Assembly: GCF_036311905.1 (NCBI RefSeq)
Contig: NZ_JAZDCH010000004.1
Coordinates: 195,890-259,889 of the forward strand
Direction: 5' to 3'
Length of the DNA stretch: 64,000 nucleotides
DNA from: Brachybacterium sp036311905
GTDB taxonomy: Bacteria > Actinomycetota > Actinomycetes > Actinomycetales > Dermabacteraceae
The notes beneath the pieces are model-generated. The model worked only from the letters and a program-made list of their open reading frames with translations, was not told the origin of the DNA and ran no database searches. Positions 15,192-21,975 of the stretch are shown in pieces (positions within the stretch are counted from its first letter, which is position 1; each line of letters starts with the position of its first letter). The position numbers and the translations under genes were made by a program.

Positions 15192-15312
15192 GCAGTTATG
15201 CTCTCTGTCGTATCGAGATGTAGTTGCCCTGCGCTGCTGAGGATGTACGTGTTGCCGCGCCAGTTGGTGCGCCAGGTTCCTGTGATGGTGTGCCCCTTCG
15301 TTTTTGGGCAGC

Positions 15313-15344
15313 AAAAAAGCCCCGACCCTGGGATGGGTCGAGGC
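15313..15344 (-). terminator. Intrinsic terminator after the 206-residue element gene
   Basis: Minus-strand hairpin GCCTCGACCC-ATCCCA-GGGTCGGGGC (10 bp with one G-T pair) followed by TTTTTT. It splits the leftward element genes into an early block (excisionase to the 206-residue gene) and a late block (Nudix onward). Confidence 0.9.
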
Positions 15345-15402
15345 TTCGCGGTTGTGAAGTGCTGTTCGCCTTCACTGTCTATATCGCACAGTCGGGGATG
15401 GT

Positions 15403-16023
15403 TTATGCGGCGAGTCTGATCATGTTCACGCATTCTCCACATTTGCAGTGGTTGCCGGGGTGGAATAGTTGAGTGTCAAGGATTTTTTGGAGGTGTTCGA
15501 GGTAGACGTGCTCGGTAGCTTTCTCTCCGGTGGGATCGAGATAGTTGGTCGTCTTGGTTTCGCCAGGGTTCATCAGCTCCCACAGCCTCCGGCGTCGTGC
15601 AGGCGTCAGGAGGCGCTTGTACGGCTCTAGAGCGTCCGCGTAAGGATCGCGCTCTGCGGGGGCGATAACGGGGCTTCCTGGGCCTCCCAGGGCGTCCAGG
15701 ACGTTCCTGTCGAAGGTCGACCCGATGCCGAACGGGACTTCTGGGCGCTTCTCCGTGTGGCGGTTGAGGTATTGCTGTAGTCGCTTACTGAGTAGTCGGG
15801 TGATGAACGGGGGGGTGTGTGCGCGCTCGTGTATCTCCTGGGCGTGTGTGGCAGCGTATTCGTAGGTCCAGGATCGGAGTTCCCCTGCTGGATCGCTGGG
15901 GGTGCCTTGCCAGTGGGCGGGGAGTCTGCTGATGTTGTTGAAGTAGACGTTGCGGACCGCTTTGTCGATCGCGGCCCATTCGTCCTCGGTGAAGTCCCAG
16001 ACGCCGTGCTTGGTTGCTTTCAT
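15403..16023 (-). CDS. Hypothetical element protein, 206 residues, C-terminal CKCGEC
   Basis: ATG 16023. Unrecognised. The N-terminal half is helical and aromatic-rich (GVWDFTEDEWAAIDKAVRNV, YFNNISRLPAHWQG); the middle is basic (LLSKRLQQYLNRHTEKRPEV, RLLTPARRRRLWELMNPGET). The C-terminus has HPGNHCKCGECVNMIRLAA, where HCKCGEC could bind zinc. Followed directly by an intrinsic terminator, so it closes the block led by the excisionase gene. No membrane or signal segment. A role in regulation or replication is only a positional guess. Confidence 0.7.
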   Translation of the reverse strand: MKATKHGVWDFTEDEWAAIDKAVRNVYFNNISRLPAHWQGTPSDPAGELRSWTYEYAATHAQEIHERAHTPPFITRLLSKRLQQYLNRHTEKRPEVPFGIGSTFDRNVLDALGGPGSPVIAPAERDPYADALEPYKRLLTPARRRRLWELMNPGETKTTNYLDPTGEKATEHVYLEHLQKILDTQLFHPGNHCKCGECVNMIRLAA

Positions 16024-16207
16024 GGGGCGTGCTTTCTGAGATGGTGAGACAGTGGCGGCTCTGAGGGCCGTTAGAGGTGTCCGTGAATGCGTAGGCGCTC
16101 ACGGGCTGTTCGTCGCTTCTAGGGGGCAAAGAATGCCGTACAGGACTATGTGAGGCGGTCCGGTGTCCTCGTAGCGATGGGGGGCTTGCTAGTAGTGGCC
16201 CTGGGAG

Positions 16208-16289
16208 GCCGTAGGGGCCGTTCTGCGGGGTTTCTACGGCCCTGGGGCGATAGTCCCGTGAGTCCTGGTCTGACTGCGGCTCACGGGAC
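16208..16289. other. Inverted repeats in the 278-bp gap after the iteron gene
   Basis: Two dyads: GCCGTAG (16208-16214) with CTACGGC (16234-16240), and GTCCCGTGAG (16253-16262) with CTCACGGGAC (16280-16289; perfect 10 bp, 17-nt loop). No T-tract follows on either strand. The second is placed to act as a weak terminator for the replication-type gene ending at 16302, or could be a protein site. No gene seen between 16024 and 16301. Confidence 0.5.
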
Positions 16290-16301
16290 GTGGGGGAGGT
16301 G

Positions 16302-17267
16302 TCAGGAGTTGAGCAGGTAGGGGTTCATCCGCAGGAAGTCGGCACGAGCCTTCTTCTGCTCGGGCGTCAGCTCGGGCTTCCTCAGGATCCCGTCGACATC
16401 GCGGATGTATCCCTGGCGGTCGATGAGGTTCTGCTCCGCCTCTTCGATCTGCTGGTTGTACTCGTGCCATTCGTCCGACCCGGGCTTGTGCAGACGATCC
16501 CGGTTCAACCGGAGCCCTGTGATCTGCTGGAGGTTCGGGTCGGGCTTCGGCTTGTGCTTCTCCCAGCGTCGATCTTCGAGAACGGCGAGTGCTTGCCCGA
16601 TGTACTTGCCGCCTTCGTTCTGCTGCTCGTGATCGAGGTAGGCGCGAGTCGAGTCCACGAGGATGCTGTGATCGACGCTCTCGATCGTCTCCGCGTACTT
16701 CGCACGGGCGTCGTCAACTTTCCGCCGCTTCGTGCTCGGAAACAGATTGATCCACTCCTTGAATCCCTCCCCTGACGAACTCTCGGACCGGGGAGGGCGA
16801 GGCGCAGGCGAGTCCCGACGCGGGTGGATCTGATCGTTGATCTGATCAGGATCTGATGGGGTGATCTGTGGTTCACCCATTTCGGATCTGTGGATCACCC
16901 TTGAAGGGATCTGTGGATCACCCATCTCCACCGAAGGGGTGATCTGTGGTTCACCCATCTGGGGCGGATTCTGAGAAGGCAAGGCGAGGCGGTACTCGGA
17001 CGCCTCGGGCTTCCCCTGCCTCCTCCCGCCGCGTGACTTGAGGATGAGGAAGCCGCGCTCCTCAAGCTTCTTCCGCACCGTCTTGACGTACCGGGGCGAG
17101 AGTCCGGTGTCCTCGGCGAGCTGGTTCACGGACGGGAAGGCGGACGCCATCTTCTCGTCGCTGTAGGTCCAGATCGTCATCAGCAACAGGTACTCGGCGG
17201 GTGCGAGGCCGCTGCGTCGGAGCAGGGTCACGTAGCGCATCTTGGACGGAGAGGACTCGGTGGCCAT
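16302..17267 (-). CDS. Winged-helix replication-initiator-like protein with internal iterons
   Basis: 321 residues. An N-terminal winged-helix domain (about 20-95: AEYLLLMTIWTYSDEKMASA, FPSVNQLAEDTGLSPRYVKT, VRKKLEERGFLILKSRGG) resembles phage replication initiators and helix-turn-helix proteins of integrative elements. A linker (about 100-145) has the peptide repeat MGEPQITPS, MGDPQIPSR, MGEPQITPS. The C-terminal domain begins near FKEWINLFPSTKRRKVDDAR. The linker-coding DNA (16827-16956) holds iteron-like repeats. Known: lambda O-type initiators bind iterons within their own gene. Inferred: this protein starts element replication from that site. No primase or helicase motif is present, so host DnaB/DnaG would be needed. 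Confidence 0.75.
   Translation of the reverse strand: MATESSPSKMRYVTLLRRSGLAPAEYLLLMTIWTYSDEKMASAFPSVNQLAEDTGLSPRYVKTVRKKLEERGFLILKSRGGRRQGKPEASEYRLALPSQNPPQMGEPQITPSVEMGDPQIPSRVIHRSEMGEPQITPSDPDQINDQIHPRRDSPAPRPPRSESSSGEGFKEWINLFPSTKRRKVDDARAKYAETIESVDHSILVDSTRAYLDHEQQNEGGKYIGQALAVLEDRRWEKHKPKPDPNLQQITGLRLNRDRLHKPGSDEWHEYNQQIEEAEQNLIDRQGYIRDVDGILRKPELTPEQKKARADFLRMNPYLLNS
16827..16956. repeat. Iteron-like repeat array (putative replication origin)
   Basis: Four copies of GATCTGTGG(T/A)TCACCC start at 16863, 16885, 16908 and 16941 (spacing 22, 23 and 33 bp, that is two, two and three helical turns). Next to them are three copies of GATCTGAT starting at 16827, 16839 and 16850 (spacing about one turn). 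All lie inside the coding sequence of the winged-helix protein, between its N- and C-terminal domains. No strongly AT-rich unwinding stretch stands out. Confidence 0.75.
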
Positions 17268-17281
17268 CTACTCGTCTCCTC

Positions 17282-17602
17282 TCAGGAATCGAGGCCGTCG
17301 ATGCGGCCCCGCTCGATGATGTATTCGTTGGACAGGCGTCCGCCGTAGGGGTCGAGCCGCTGCACGGGGTAGAGGATTCGTCGGCGCTGGAGGTCGGCGA
17401 GTGAGCGGCGCACGGTCCTCGGGTCCATGCCGGTGCTCTTCGCAACCTCTCTGTACCCGGCGATTGCCGAGCTGCCGTTGAACGCCAGCGATGCGAGGTG
17501 CAGCAGGACGGCGCGGTCCCGTCGCGACAGGGCGGGCTGGTGCTCGATGCTGTGCATCAGGTCGGCCTGCCGTTCGGGGGCGGGCAGGGTGTCGGTGTGC
17601 AT
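17282..17602 (-). CDS. Small winged-helix DNA-binding protein
   Basis: 106 residues from ATG 17602 with CAGGAG upstream; the frame extends much further but without family character. Winged helix (about 25-90): LSRRDRAVLLHLASLAFNGS, IAGYREVAKSTGMDPRTVRR, SLADLQRRRILYPVQRLDPY, with a basic wing. It precedes the replication-initiator-like gene by 14 nt and has the same type of fold, so the two may act together or be old duplicates. Role in copy control or replication is inferred from position only. Confidence 0.75.
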   Translation of the reverse strand: MHTDTLPAPERQADLMHSIEHQPALSRRDRAVLLHLASLAFNGSSAIAGYREVAKSTGMDPRTVRRSLADLQRRRILYPVQRLDPYGGRLSNEYIIERGRIDGLDS

Positions 17603-17616
17603 GACGCTCCTGTTCT

Positions 17617-17751
17617 TCAGCGGGCGCGCAGGGCGTCCATGAGGGCCTTGTAGGGGTGGATGCCGTCGCGGTGGGCGTCGGCGAGGAGAGCGCGCACGGA
17701 GCCGTCCAGGACTTCCTGGGCGGTCCTGCGGCGAGGCGGGGCGGTGATCAC
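17617..17751 (-). CDS. Small element protein, 44 residues
   Basis: GTG 17751 with GGAGG 4 nt upstream, overlapping the preceding stop as GTGA. The sequence VITAPPRRRTAQEVLDGSVR, ALLADAHRDGIHPYKALMDA, LRAR is mainly helical and basic at the N-terminus. Unrecognised. The gene lies between the excisionase region and the winged-helix pair, in one transcriptional direction. The longer frame from 17814 has no ribosome site. Confidence 0.6.
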   Translation of the reverse strand: MITAPPRRRTAQEVLDGSVRALLADAHRDGIHPYKALMDALRAR

Positions 17752-17909
17752 TTCCCCTCCCAGGTGCGCATGAGGTCGGCGGCGGAGATGCCGAGCGTGT
17801 CGGATAGACGCCAAAGGTCGTCCACAGTCGCGTCGGGGTTCGAACGGAAGTCGGCGAGGGCCTTGGCATGGGCGGCGTACTTCGCGGGGGTGAGGCTGAG
17901 GTGAGTCAT
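17748..17909 (-). CDS. Small element protein, 53 residues
   Basis: ATG 17909 with AGAAGGAG upstream. The sequence MTHLSLTPAKYAAHAKALAD, FRSNPDATVDDLWRLSDTLG, ISAADLMRTWEGK is all-helical and reads like a short helix-turn-helix (DDLWRLSDTLGISAADLMRT), so DNA binding is plausible but unproven. Its stop overlaps the next GTG as GTGA. It follows the AlpA-like gene after a hairpin gap. Confidence 0.65.
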   Translation of the reverse strand: MTHLSLTPAKYAAHAKALADFRSNPDATVDDLWRLSDTLGISAADLMRTWEGK

Positions 17910-17947
17910 GGCGTGCTCCTTCTGAGCGTGTTTTGGGTGGGCGGTGA

Positions 17948-17974
17948 GGGGACCGCCGTCTGGTGACGGTCCCC
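17948..17974 (-). terminator. Hairpin downstream of the AlpA-like gene
   Basis: Minus-strand GGGGACCGTC-ACCAGAC-GGCGGTCCCC; arms pair over 10 bp with one mismatch-type position. No T-tract follows, so it may attenuate rather than stop transcription into the next genes. Confidence 0.45.
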
Positions 17975-17989
17975 GGGTGGTGCGGGTGG

Positions 17990-18196
17990 TCAGATTCCGC
18001 CGCGTGAAGTAGCGGCCTTCTGCTGCTGAATCCAGGCGAGGACGTCGGACTCGTCGTAGCGGACGCGGCGTCCGAGCTTGTAGGACCGGGGTCCCTGCCC
18101 TGCGTGTCGCCAGTAGGCGAGCGTTCCTCGCGCGAGGCCGGTCATGTTCACGACGTCCTGCTCGGTGAGCATCGCCGGGGCGGTGGTGTGGGTCAT
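17990..18196 (-). CDS. AlpA/excisionase-family helix-turn-helix protein
   Basis: 68 residues. MerR-like short winged helix of the excisionase/AlpA type: MLTEQDVVNMTGLARGTLAY, WRHAGQGPRSYKLGRRVRYD, ESDVLAWIQQQKA. Known: such proteins serve as recombination directionality factors or activators of integrase genes in actinobacterial integrative elements, phages and satellites. It is the first leftward gene, divergent from the integrase operon across a ~280-bp control region, so it is the best candidate for the excisionase or master regulator of this element. Confidence 0.9.
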   Translation of the reverse strand: MTHTTAPAMLTEQDVVNMTGLARGTLAYWRHAGQGPRSYKLGRRVRYDESDVLAWIQQQKAATSRGGI

Positions 18197-18476
18197 GGGG
18201 TGCTCCTAGTGGGGTGTGCTGCTGCGGTTGTGGGGCGTTTGGTGACCGGTGCTTGCCGGTGCGCGCCATGAGTTCGGGCGTGCTCTCTCAGCGACTTCAC
18301 GCCGTCGCTGTGGCGGGCCTGTATATCCCCCTCGGGCCGGGGTCCTCTCGCAATCGCGGGAGAGTCGTCAGCGGGCTTGCACTCGTCGGTGCCGCTGCGG
18401 TCTTCGCTGTTCAGTTGTCAACTCGCCGCCCCGCTCCTTGGGTGGCGATGACAAAGATACCCAACATTGAGGGGCT
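18197..18476. promoter_or_regulatory. Divergent control region of the integrated element
   Basis: Gap of 280 bp between the leftward AlpA-like gene and the rightward integrase operon, with no gene seen. It contains an imperfect inverted repeat, TTGTCA-ACTCGCC (18415-18427) against GGCGA-TGACAA (18444-18454), and a third TGACAA at 18478-18483. These three half-sites suggest an operator for an element-encoded repressor. No clean -35/-10 pair is obvious. Confidence 0.5.
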
Positions 18477-19091
18477 GTGACAACAGCACCTAGGTCACGA
18501 AACGGTAACTGCCTGGGCGGCTGTGGCACGATGGGTTGCATGTACTTCGCTTCGCCGCTGACACCGCCCTATCCGCCGTATCCGATGCCATGGTTCGCGG
18601 ATCGCGAGTCGGTGGAGCTGGCACCGAACCTGTATGCGGCGCAGACGTCCAGCGGTAGCGCGGAGACGGAGCAGCGCAGACCTGACGGGACTGTTGCGTT
18701 CACCGTGAAGACGGAGGTCGAGCTCGTGCACTTCCGCTACGAGGTGCGGTCGCTCGCTATTGAGACGGAGCATCCAGGCGGCATAAGCGCAACATTCATC
18801 CGCAACTATCTCGTGGGAGATTTTGCCTCTCTCGGTGGACGTCGAAGCCTAGCGCAGCTTAACGAAGCCGGAGAGTGGTTTTCCTATCGACCATTCTTCC
18901 GCTATGAAGGCCCGCCGCTTTCGCCCACGGACGATGTTCTCAAAGAGGTTGCGAGAATTTACGCTTGTAGCTATGCGCTCAGCGAGAAGCCGACGCATCG
19001 CGTTGAGAAGGGACTGAACCTAAAGCGGTCTACGGCGGAGAATTGGGTCCGGCGCGCAAAGGATAAGGGCTACATTTATGCAGAGGCGTAA
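18477..19091 (+). CDS. Helix-turn-helix element protein upstream of the integrase
   Basis: 204 residues if started at GTG 18477 (GAGG 4 nt upstream); ATG 18531 or 18540 are alternatives because residues 1-20 look unrelated to the rest. The beta-rich middle (TVAFTVKTEVELVHFRYEVR) is unrecognised. The C-terminal ~45 residues form a helix-turn-helix: ARIYACSYALSEKPTHRVEK, GLNLKRSTAENWVRRAKDKG. This tail is common in actinobacterial phage/element proteins encoded beside integrases. It overlaps the integrase start by 14 nt, so the two are coexpressed. Possibly a regulator of lysogeny-like maintenance; function unproven. Confidence 0.8.
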   Translation: MTTAPRSRNGNCLGGCGTMGCMYFASPLTPPYPPYPMPWFADRESVELAPNLYAAQTSSGSAETEQRRPDGTVAFTVKTEVELVHFRYEVRSLAIETEHPGGISATFIRNYLVGDFASLGGRRSLAQLNEAGEWFSYRPFFRYEGPPLSPTDDVLKEVARIYACSYALSEKPTHRVEKGLNLKRSTAENWVRRAKDKGYIYAEA

Positions 19092-20307
19092 CCGTAGAGC
19101 CGGCGTTGAAGACCTGTGGCACAACAAGGGGACCGGGGAGCCGACGGCCCGGCATCCCGCGACAGATAAGCCATGCCCCGGTGGAGGCAAGTGCAAGCTA
19201 GTCAAGCCGGGGCGGCGCTGGCGTGCCCGCTGGGTGGACGATCAGGGCAGGGAGCGCACAGAATCCTTCACGCGCAAGATCGACGCTCAGAAGCACGTAG
19301 AAGCGATTAGCGCAAACCTGCACCGTGGCGAGTATGTCGATCCGCGCTCCGGTGCGCAGACATTCGGTGCGCTCGCGGAGCGATTCACTGCTGGCCGAAC
19401 GGTGAAGCAAAAGACAGCGTCCGGGGAACGATCACTGCTTGATTCCCGCATTCTCCCGCGATGGGAGAACGTGCAGCTGGCGCATATAGTCGAATCCGAG
19501 ATTCGCGCATGGCTCGCCGACATGCAAAAAGAAGTGTCCTCCTCCCGTGCACGGCAGGCGTTCATCCTATATCGGCAGATTCTTGATCTTGCGGTTGCTG
19601 ATAGGGCGCTCGCAAAGAATCCCGCTAAAGGCATGAAAGCGCCACGCGCTAAAACGTCACGCGATGCCGTATTCCTGACCGTCGATCAGGTGCACGAGAT
19701 AGCCGACGCGATGCCACGCGCTGCGGACGCGGCCCTGATGCGCTTCCTCGCGTTCACGGGCCTGAGGTGGGGCGAGGCGGTGGCGATCACTGGTGACGCA
19801 CTGGACTTCGACCGGCATATCGTCCACGTGCGCCGCACCTACTCCGAGGATGCAGGGAAGATCATCACGGGCACCCCGAAGGACCACGCGTCCCGCTGGG
19901 TGCCGTTCCCTGCCGGTCTGGACTCCGAGCTGCGAGCACTCGTGAAGGGCCGTCCTGGGGCTGCTGACGTGTTCCAGACGCCTGCCGGGGGAGTGTTGCG
20001 CTCCGGCAACTGGACTAGCCGTGTTCTGCGCCCCGCCGTGGTATCGGTGAACACTCCCGCCGAGGGCGAGGACGAGCGGCCCGACCCGATCCCCACCGCG
20101 CTACGTATCCACGATCTACGGCACACAGCGGCATCGGTGGCGATCCGGGCCGGGGCGAACGTGAAGGCGCTACAGCGGATGCTCGGGCACGAGTCGGCGA
20201 CGATGACGCTGGACGTGTACGCGGGGCTGTGGGACGACGACCTGCTGGACCTTGGTGCGTCCGTAAATGCTGCTGCGTACCCACTGCGTACCGACGATGC
20301 TGCGTGA
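19078..20307 (+). CDS. int: Tyrosine site-specific integrase
   Basis: 409 residues. Arm-binding-type N-terminal domain (RWRARWVDDQGRERTESF), SAM-like core-binding domain (about 95-190) and catalytic domain with R230 (FTGLRWGEA), H345/R348 (IHDLRHTAA), H371 (MLGHES) and nucleophile Y381 (LDVYAGLWDDD). All catalytic residues are intact, so the enzyme should be active. It lies 22 bp from the right attachment core, in the tRNA-Met gene. The last codons coincide with the right 21-bp terminal repeat, so the end of the coding sequence doubles as a probable arm site. Confidence 0.97.
   Translation: MQRRNRRAGVEDLWHNKGTGEPTARHPATDKPCPGGGKCKLVKPGRRWRARWVDDQGRERTESFTRKIDAQKHVEAISANLHRGEYVDPRSGAQTFGALAERFTAGRTVKQKTASGERSLLDSRILPRWENVQLAHIVESEIRAWLADMQKEVSSSRARQAFILYRQILDLAVADRALAKNPAKGMKAPRAKTSRDAVFLTVDQVHEIADAMPRAADAALMRFLAFTGLRWGEAVAITGDALDFDRHIVHVRRTYSEDAGKIITGTPKDHASRWVPFPAGLDSELRALVKGRPGAADVFQTPAGGVLRSGNWTSRVLRPAVVSVNTPAEGEDERPDPIPTALRIHDLRHTAASVAIRAGANVKALQRMLGHESATMTLDVYAGLWDDDLLDLGASVNAAAYPLRTDDAA
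20273..20293. repeat. Right copy of the 21-bp terminal repeat (putative arm site)
   Basis: Identical to 10123-10143: two CTGCGTAC units separated by CCA. It sits 36 bp inside the right core repeat and overlaps the integrase 3' coding end. A short GATATCGCT also recurs near both cores (10021 and 20313). Confidence 0.65.
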
Positions 20308-20329
20308 TGGTCAGATATCGCTCTGACCT

Positions 20330-20377
20330 GGTAGCCCAGGCGGGGCTTGAACCCGCGACCGACGGATTATGAGTCCG
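20330..20377. repeat. Right attachment site (48-bp repeat inside tRNA-Met)
   Basis: Exact copy of 9974-10021. It forms the 3' half of the intact tRNA-Met gene, so insertion kept the tRNA functional by bringing an identical 3' end, the usual strategy of tRNA-targeting integrases. Confidence 0.95.
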
Positions 20378-20405
20378 CTGCTCTGACCGGCTGAGCTACT
20401 GGGCC
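20332..20405 (-). tRNA. tRNA-Met (CAU), elongator type
   Basis: Minus-strand cloverleaf beginning GGCCCAGTAGCTCAG, anticodon arm CGGA-CTCATAA-TCCG (anticodon CAU), T-arm GCGGGTTCAAGCCCCGC, 3' CTGGGCT-A with CCA encoded at 20329-20331. The G1-U72 pair and the GCTACCA end match mycobacterial elongator tRNA-Met. A tRNA-Ile carrying lysidine-modified CAU cannot be excluded by eye. It is the integration target of the element. Confidence 0.92.
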
Positions 20406-20520
20406 GTGGCCCGTCAAGGGCCGGTCAGAATCTACCACCCCTGGTCCATGTGACCTGCCGTGATGCGCGGCCGTCGCGAGGTGCACCACGCCCCGGGATC
20501 GCCAGCGGGGGAGGAGGGGA

Positions 20521-21777
20521 TCAGTCCACGCGCCGCGTCGCGGCGGCACCGCCGGTGCGGGTATCGCCGCCGGCGAGCTCGACCTCCTCGCGCACCACGC
20601 GGATCGTCGGCCGCTCCTCGGCCCGGGACGCCTCCATCCACGCCTCGAACACGGCGCCGCCCGGCGCGGCGGCGCCGCGACGGAGCAGCGGCTCGGGGCC
20701 GACGGGCCAGTCGATCGCCCGTCCGCGCGGAGCCGGCGCTGCCGTCTCGTGTCCGTGGGCGACGACATCCCGGAAGGCCTCACCGGCAGGCTTGAGGCGG
20801 CCCTGGGCGTCGAACAGTCCCAGGGTGTGCTCGAGCGGCGGGAAGTCCGCGAGGTCTGCGGACACGTCGTGCGAGCACCACCAGGTCACGCCCCACAGCT
20901 GGGGGACGTCGAGGGCGTGGACGATGGTCTCGGTGACGAACCACGGGACGTCCGCCTCCTCGAGCACGTTCCGCGGAGCGCCCACCTCCTGCAGCCACAG
21001 CGGACGCTCCGGCACAGGGGAGAAGCCGCGGGCGAGCTCGAGGTAGTACTCCCCGCGATGCGCTGTCTCGTACGAGCGGCCGCCGTAGCGCTGGCCGGTC
21101 CCGTCGAAGATCCACGAGTGCACCACGGTCGCGTCGCCGAGCGTCCCCGACTGGTCGGGCGTGAAGGAGTGGTCGTCGAGGAACCAGGCGGCGTCGTAGT
21201 TCGCGACGGAGTGCAGCCCCTCCGGCAACGACTCCCGGGCGGCGCCGAGCATCGTGGCGGTCCACTGCGCGGCCTGCTCGACGCTCAGCGGATCAGGGTC
21301 AGGGTGGTTGGAGGCGGAGAACTGGTTCACCTCGTTGCCGACGCTCAGTCCGATCAGATTCGGCGCCCCGGCGAGCTCCGCGCCAAGCGCCCGTACGAGA
21401 TCCGCGGTGGAGGAGACCACCTCTGAATCGGTGAACATGTTGCGGCGATGCCAGGAGGTGAGCCAGCTGGGCACGAAGTCGAAGCTCGAGAGGTGCCCCT
21501 GCAACGCATCGACCACGACGTCCAGCCCGACCTGCGCCGCGAGGTCGACGACGGTGCGCACGTCCTCGAGGGCGCGGCGCCGGATCAGGGTCCGGTTGGG
21601 CTGCAGCAGCGGCCACAGCGGGAAGATCCGCACGTGATCCGCGCCGAGGGAGGCGATCGCGGCGAGATCCTCGACGATCTCCTGGGGCTCCAGATCGAGC
21701 CAGGCGTGGAACCAGCCGCGGCGAGGTGTGTAGTTGACGCCGAAGCGCGGCGGGACGGCGGGGGAGGGGGAAGACAT
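20521..21777 (-). CDS. Glycoside hydrolase, GH5-like (beta-mannanase/glucanase type)
   Basis: 418 residues, ATG 21777 with GGAAGGA upstream. TIM-barrel clan A glycosidase: FGVNYTPRRGWFHAWLD, GADHVRIFPLWPLL, LDVVVDALQGHLSS, the acid/base motif IGLSVGNEVNQFS (Asn-Glu at the end of strand 4) and the nucleophile motif RPLWLQEVGAP (strand 7 Glu). No signal peptide, so cytoplasmic and likely acting on imported oligosaccharides. It is divergent from a LacI regulator with a GAGCGCTC operator between them, implying sugar-induced expression. The C-terminal ~80 residues are low-complexity. Confidence 0.8.
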   Translation of the reverse strand: MSSPSPAVPPRFGVNYTPRRGWFHAWLDLEPQEIVEDLAAIASLGADHVRIFPLWPLLQPNRTLIRRRALEDVRTVVDLAAQVGLDVVVDALQGHLSSFDFVPSWLTSWHRRNMFTDSEVVSSTADLVRALGAELAGAPNLIGLSVGNEVNQFSASNHPDPDPLSVEQAAQWTATMLGAARESLPEGLHSVANYDAAWFLDDHSFTPDQSGTLGDATVVHSWIFDGTGQRYGGRSYETAHRGEYYLELARGFSPVPERPLWLQEVGAPRNVLEEADVPWFVTETIVHALDVPQLWGVTWWCSHDVSADLADFPPLEHTLGLFDAQGRLKPAGEAFRDVVAHGHETAAPAPRGRAIDWPVGPEPLLRRGAAAPGGAVFEAWMEASRAEERPTIRVVREEVELAGGDTRTGGAAATRRVD

Positions 21778-21910
21778 CGTCGTCCTTCCGGCTGATCGGG
21801 TGGAGGGCGCTCCGAGACGGGCGTGCCGATCCCGCAGGTGAGGCGTGACCGGTCCGGTGGGTCATTCCACGGGTCGGACAGCTGCACGGGAGGCATCCTG
21901 GCGACTACTA

Positions 21911-21942
21911 TAGCGCTCAAGTAGAAGACTGGGCGAGCGCTC
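21911..21942. promoter_or_regulatory. LacI-type operator in the glycosidase/LacI divergent region
   Basis: Palindrome GAGCGCTC at 21935-21942 and a related TAGCGCTC at 21911-21918, 24 bp apart centre to centre, between the two divergent starts. LacI-family operators typically have a central CG palindrome like this. TACTATAG (21907-21914) may be a -10 element covered by the upstream site. Confidence 0.65.
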
Positions 21943-21975
21943 TCCTCCTGTCTCCACGACCTCGGGAGGAATGTC

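Larger units (their letters stand above)
9974..20377. mobile_element. 10.4-kb integrative element in tRNA-Met (phage satellite or plasmid-like)
   Basis: Bounded by identical 48-bp repeats (9974-10021 and 20330-20377), the right copy being the 3' half of an intact tRNA-Met gene. Contents: tyrosine integrase next to the tRNA, an upstream regulator-like gene, then a leftward gene set with AlpA-like excisionase, two winged-helix proteins (one with internal iterons), a Nudix fusion, a nine-gene overlapping chain ending in an HNH-AP2 endonuclease, and unknown proteins. Base composition is visibly less GC-rich than the flanks. No structural phage gene, large terminase, relaxase or FtsK-type gene is recognisable. 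Inferred class: phage satellite or mobilisable plasmid-like element; not assignable to a named family from sequence alone. Confidence 0.9.

Noticed and set aside
16827..16956. CRISPR array
   Set aside because: Repeats are 16 bp and 8 bp with short, coding spacers inside one protein gene and no cas genes; iterons explain them better.
18999..19091. Frameshift between the helix-turn-helix gene and the integrase
   Set aside because: Both proteins have complete, plausible termini; the 14-nt overlap is normal operon coupling.
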